This document shows, in pieces, positions 59,490 through 64,000 of a DNA stretch of 64,000 nucleotides. Positions within the stretch are counted from its first letter, which is position 1. Every line of letters begins with the position of its first letter. The DNA is from Antedon bifida (taxonomy: Eukaryota; Echinodermata; Crinoidea; Comatulida; Antedonidae). Both the position numbers and the translations under genes were made by a program. Under the pieces are notes generated by a model. The model worked only from the letters and a program-made list of their open reading frames with translations. It was not told where the DNA came from and ran no database searches. Location: the NCBI GenBank assembly GCA_963402885.1, contig OY727098.1, positions 18,400,717-18,464,716 on the forward strand. Reading direction: 5' to 3'.

Positions 59490-61260
59490 AGATTTAAGTG
59501 AACAAAGTTACGTACTGAGAAACCGGCTGCAGTCCTAGAAAGCCCAACAGCCTTCATTAGAAAAGTTCACATTCATTTTGATTCGCTTTAACTGTATTTT
59601 GTGTCTTTTTTGTGTAAACTGACTTTTGGGTTGGGTCAACCAGCTCAAGTACAGTGATTATGACACTGGTCTCCCAATTTCAGTTTTTTGTTGTTATGTA
59701 TATACTGAAATAGACCGAATAGGCCTAAATAATGAAATCATGAAATGAAACACGGAATTTATTTTCTTCTGAATGCACAGACGACAGCATTAACACACTT
59801 TAACAAATAACTTAGTAAACATATAGTAAATAAAAAATAAATGGCAAAAATAACTAAACAACAAAAACGTATTATCGTACTAATTAAAACATTACAAAAT
59901 ATGAAAGAATAAAAAATTAATGTTAATTTTGTTAAATGTTAATGTTATCGATTCAATAATACAGGGCCTATACCATATAAAATAACAAAAACAATAAATA
60001 TAGGCCTACTGTCACAAAAATATTTATTTTATTTTATTTCAACCACAACCTACAAAATCGCCAATTATAGGATGCTTTAAAAATATTTAAATATAAATAT
60101 AGACATAAAAACACAGTAAAATACAAAAAAATGGCAATATTTACCTTGGATTTACCAGCAATATTATATAAAAATAAATATTATTAATCTAATGGTGATA
60201 ATTTGAGTATAGTGTAGAATAAAGGAAATTAGGTCTATTATTACTAATATTAAAAAATAAAATAATTCAATTTTATTTTTATCAATTAATCAAATCAAAA
60301 TTATTAATAACACACCTACCTACACTAATAATAAATAGATAGAAGGGTAAAATAAAAATTAACCATAAATAAGTTCATATATAGGCCTAACTATAGTGTA
60401 CACAATTTTATATTAATATGAAGAAACGTTGTACAACATGATGAGAACATCATGTAAAGCAACGGATAATATCTTAATAAACCGGGTTTCTGTCCAGATA
60501 ATATTACGGAAAATGTCGAGAAAAACAAGTCTGAGGTTTAAATAAAGATGATTTTGGACAGAGAAGGCTGATCACTTCCCGACTATGTAATGGCCATATC
60601 TTTTGACATGCCTAGCCAGTTTCCGTGAGAAAAACAGAATATTATTAACAATTTTCCTTAATAAGGAATGATAGTTTAACCATTAAGAACATTTGAAAAC
60701 AGTAATACGAAGTATACAGAAACAATTAACCCAATTTAAATTGGTATCATTTTAATTGGATTTCAAAGTAACTGGAGATGAATAACAAACTGAATGACTG
60801 TAAACATGTGATTGGATCTGTTTGACCAGTCGAGAAATATAAAAGAAAATAACATGTTTTTACATAACAATAATGTACTATAATATTCGACGATTTTTTG
60901 TGTATAATTTTACATTAATTATAGTTTGTGTACTGAGAAGTGTAAAATATCAAATTAAATTATGTATACAACATGTATTTTGTAAGTAAATAACAGTTTG
61001 TTTTGTTATCAGATGATATTTAATAAAACATTTAATGTCTCTTTCGTCAATAATCAGGCTTTGCCTTATTGTATTGAAGGGCTGTGCAAATGTATGTAAT
61101 GTAAGTAAATAACATATTTACCTTGATTTACCTTGACCTTTAGACTATAAACCTGTTAAGGTTTGTAAGGCTGATTTTATTATTAACTTTAACTATCAGA
61201 CAATTAAATACTCACACATGCATTATGATATTGTTAATTCGTCATAATTAAGCAATAACT
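59490..61260. other. Intergenic stretch, very AT-rich
   Basis: Long A/T-dominated runs, especially 59760-60420. No gene, tRNA or inverted repeat recognised. Confidence 0.5.
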
Positions 61261-61269
61261 GATTAAGAA

Positions 61270-61720
61270 AGCATTGAAAGCTGTGATGATGTGTTTTAAA
61301 ATAGAGTGTACTTGTCTTCGCACTCTGAGTAAGCCTTAGTGATGTTTGTCTTCGAGTCTAATCTGTTTTCCGTGGCTATATCATTTCGTAAAGAAAATCC
61401 ATATTTAAGCAAGAATTAATTAAACGATTTATTGAAAACGTTAGCGACGTACTTCACATAAGTATTACACTGCCAATCATCTACTTAAATACGTCAATAG
61501 TTTTGTATAGTTGACCACAGTTCAAGTGATGTTAAATACTTATCGTTGTTGCTTACATCAATTAAGTGTCATTCTCCTGTGTCCAATGAGGTTTGTCTGC
61601 GTGTATTTACATACGCACGCGTCAAAGCATTACGCATTAACTCTAAGCCAATAGCATTCGGCCGAACAAATTAATATACATAATTATTCATAAAGGCAGC
61701 TTATAAGTAAATTGGTAACT
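61270..61720. promoter_or_regulatory. Candidate regulatory block with homeodomain/NK2/RUNX-type motifs
   Basis: Within about 150 bases: accaca (61514-61519, RUNX-like), tcaagtg (61522-61528) and tcaattaagtg (61558-61568, NK2-like), then a ccaat motif (61648-61652) and TAAT-rich sequence. It lies about 0.9 kb before the candidate TATA promoter. Motif matches alone are weak evidence. Confidence 0.25.
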
Positions 61721-62511
61721 AAAATCATACATGATATAACGTTAGCCAAAGAACAGACTAAGCATTCAAATAGTATTACAATTATAATTATGCATTTTTT
61801 TTTAAACATTAAATTTCGAAAGTCAATCACAAGAAAACATGATCGATGTGATTTTTGGAAATGTCACATGTCAAAAGTTTAAAATAGAGGTAGATTGACA
61901 AACTATTGTGAAAGAAAAATGATGATTTATATAGATTAGAATAGACAGCAGGATACTGTTTTCCCGATAAATGAGTGAGCAAAAATTGATGGAAGATGTA
62001 AGGATAGGCGTGAAAAGCTTACAGATTAAATCAACTGACTTGTTATAAATAAAAAAAAGAAAAAAAAAGAAGAGATAGAAAAAAAGAAAGAAAACGTTAT
62101 TGTAATGTCAATTTTTCTCAATGTACAATAAAATTCATTTTTCATTTTCATCTTTTAGTGTAAACTCATAATAATGAATTAATTTATATCTTATGTTTCA
62201 TGACACTCTGTTGATAATTATATATAATGCAATGAGGACGATTTTTGTAAATTAATAATAATTGATTATAATAATAAACATATATACTTAAAACTACTTA
62301 CCAATAATTTAATCTAAATCAGTAAAATTGAAAACAAATACTCTCCTAAAATTGTGTTTATTTTTAAGGTCGTTTATGTATGAGAAAGTTTGTTGTTATG
62401 TTAATATTACAAAAATGAAAGGTTCACATTGATCACTGGTAAAAACCAAACTTCACAACACGGCAACATCATTGATAAGGTAAGACATTAAATAACCAGG
62501 ATGTTATTCAT

Positions 62512-62519
62512 TATAAATA
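62512..62519 (+). promoter_or_regulatory. TATA box of a candidate plus-strand gene
   Basis: TATAAATA followed by gg is a canonical metazoan TATA box. An initiator-like ctaattt centred on A at 62547 lies 35 bases downstream, and an ATG with splice donor follows at 62615. Confidence 0.45.
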
Positions 62520-62546
62520 GGTAGTAAGGCATGCTGAAAAGAGGCT

Positions 62547-62617
62547 AATTTGCGGTTCTTCACTTACCAGGAAACAGTGTACACTCTGGAAGGCAATTTG
62601 TGACGCGATACAAAATG
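62547..62617 (+). CDS. Candidate first exon, coding start only (gene continues right)
   Basis: About 68 bases of leader run from the initiator-like site to gatacaaaATG, immediately followed by gtgagt (62618-62623), a strong donor. Only the Met codon would be coding, with a phase-0 intron after it, a structure known in several animal gene families. No second exon is recognisable before 64000, so the product is unknown. The same stretch also has donor- and acceptor-like sites on the minus strand, but that exon would be closed in all three frames. Confidence 0.35.
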
Positions 62618-62623
62618 GTGAGT

Positions 62624-63920
62624 TAGTGTTCATACAGTTTCACTGAATTAAATAATAAAAGCGCCGAATGTCTTGCAATCTTCATATTCTGATTCAGTTT
62701 TTAACATTAAAGTTTCTTTGTGAAGTTACGCCCTTTTGTAACCGTTATTAAAGACTTTTCAATATAATTTACCGTTATGTTTACTCGTTGGAGAAACTTA
62801 ATTACGTTCTAAAAGCTGCATTGGATTTTAATTTTAGATAATTAACGAATGTAGAAACTGAATAGGTGTTGGCCGGAGTGTCAAATATATTTCCCCGCTT
62901 GTTCGACTCATGGTGAAGTGTCTCTTTAACAAGGATGTCCCAAGGGGTGTCCCGATGGAGGGGTTATACAATACAATTACAGATTAAAGGAGGCAATAGA
63001 AACATTCAATAAAAAAATAATATAAAAAATAATAATTTGATATTAAATGGTAATATAATAATTACCCAGAATATTTTATCTTTTTTTTTTTTGCACAATC
63101 ATATTTTACTTCAACCTTACTGTCAATAACAATAATTTACACGTTGGCATACCGTAGTTAGATAGCAAAAAAATGGGGGAGTTTAATAAACTTAATCAAT
63201 GCGTACCTCACCCAAAATTAAAAAGTGTTTGTTGTAGGCCTACAATATGGGCAAAAGTATAACAAGAATAGAAAATCTATTTATCTATTTCATACTAATT
63301 TTATAGGCATACTGGTAAATTGAGAAGAAAGGGTCGCGCGAGACTACGTAAAGCATATAAACAGGCCTAGCTAATGCGCGGATGCATAACTGGAACACGA
63401 TAAACAAATACCTCACCTGTTTATATGTGTCCTGCACCTTATTCAGAGATATCGCGAATCGTTCTTAGGCCTATAACATTTTAATTGATCTAATTTTCTA
63501 TCGGAACAATGGAAGTTAATTTGGGTCGGATTGCTAGATTATGGGATTGAAGGCTTAAAGGTTTAAGATCTGAATGCAAAAATAGGTTATCGAAAACGTG
63601 TGCTATAAAATATAGGCCTAGTGTAGTTTGCTTGGAATTCAGTAGTTTACTGTTTTCACTGGGAAATTATTACAAATAAAATGTGCCTTATTGCATAGTC
63701 TTCTATATTTATAAGTTTTTTTTGAGAAAACAATTGTCATTGTAAAACTAGGAACGCTCTCGATTGCAACACGGTTGAGAGTCTTGCAACCAAGCAAAGT
63801 TAGCCAGGAATACATGCAGATACAACCTTTACATTTATTAGTTCGTGGAATTACACCTAGTTGAATTAGTGAGCAAACTAAACTACATAACTTAAACATT
63901 AGTTGTACACTCTTACAGGC
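62624..63920. other. Right-flank stretch, no gene recognised
   Basis: Would be the first intron of the candidate gene if that is real. A scrap of family C (aaggatgtcccaaggggtgtcccg, in part) lies at about 62930-62965. The rest is AT-rich. Confidence 0.45.
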
Positions 63921-63929
63921 GCACTTTTT

Positions 63930-63984
63930 AGTCGCGTGCAAACGCGACTCTACAGCTTACTATGTCGGTCGGTTGGTCGGTCGA
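63930..63984. repeat. Perfect GC hairpin followed by GGTC/GGTT repeats
   Basis: agtcgcgt (63930-63937) and acgcgact (63942-63949) pair perfectly around gcaa. Fifteen bases later gtcggtcggttggtcggtcg forms a tetranucleotide array. The combination looks like one end of a repeat element that continues beyond the window. Confidence 0.5.
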
Positions 63985-64000
63985 TAAACACTAACTCAAA

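Noticed and set aside
62569-62646. Minus-strand exon with good-looking acceptor (tttaattcag) and donor (gtaagtg)
   Set aside because: Closed by stops in all three frames; the plus-strand TATA/ATG/GTGAGT reading is more coherent.
1-64000. CRISPR arrays, operons, prophage or other prokaryotic features
   Set aside because: Spliced animal gene, no regularly spaced repeats with unique spacers, no tight gene clusters; the repeats seen are eukaryotic transposons and satellites.

Overview
The window looks like a piece of an AT-rich animal nuclear genome: long introns with GT/AG ends, many small palindromic transposons, LINE remnants and a tandem Helitron pair. The cysteine-rich gene and the general repeat style suggest a marine invertebrate, perhaps an echinoderm. 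That placement is a guess from style; no sequence here fixes the species.

Positions 1-45170, minus strand, hold the 5' part of one large gene. I could chain 15 coding exons with consistent reading phase. They encode a signal peptide, six complete ten-cysteine von Willebrand factor C (VWC) domains and the first furin-like cysteine-rich (FU) repeats; the gene runs off the left edge. Signal peptide, six VWC domains and then a run of FU repeats is the N-terminal layout of FRAS1, the Fraser-complex basement-membrane protein. About 588 codons are visible, against about 4,000 in vertebrate FRAS1. A probable non-coding leader exon and promoter lie at about 45.8-45.95 kb. The VWC domains sit in three pairs, each bounded by phase-1 introns, which suggests growth by duplication of a two-domain unit.

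The introns carry most of the mobile DNA. Intron 6 (6.0-12.3 kb) has a 1.4-kb foldback element with a 5-bp target duplication. Intron 4 has the tail of a CR1-like LINE. Intron 2 (16 kb) has several copies of a TA-flanked palindromic MITE, one interrupted by a second MITE, and a GC-rich TAA-flanked element with a Myb/SANT-like open frame that looks like a deleted PIF/Harbinger transposon. Intron 1 holds two head-to-tail 1.5-kb elements with Helitron-type 3' ends and an L2/CR1-like LINE tail.

From about 46 to 62.5 kb I see no convincing protein gene. This part holds a few MITEs and tRNA-like remnants, a 500-bp G-poor A/C-rich tract, a minisatellite near 58.7-59.2 kb, and two repeat-poor stretches with regulatory-looking motifs. 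At 62.5 kb a TATA box, an initiator-like site and an ATG followed directly by a splice donor suggest the first exon of a plus-strand gene continuing to the right. The octamer TAGGCCTA is frequent in this upstream part and nearly absent from the FRAS1-like gene, a compositional switch worth checking.

I did not find a complete, previously undescribed system. The most interesting items are the paired-VWC exon architecture, the foldback element, the Myb-carrying Harbinger-like element and the tandem Helitrons.
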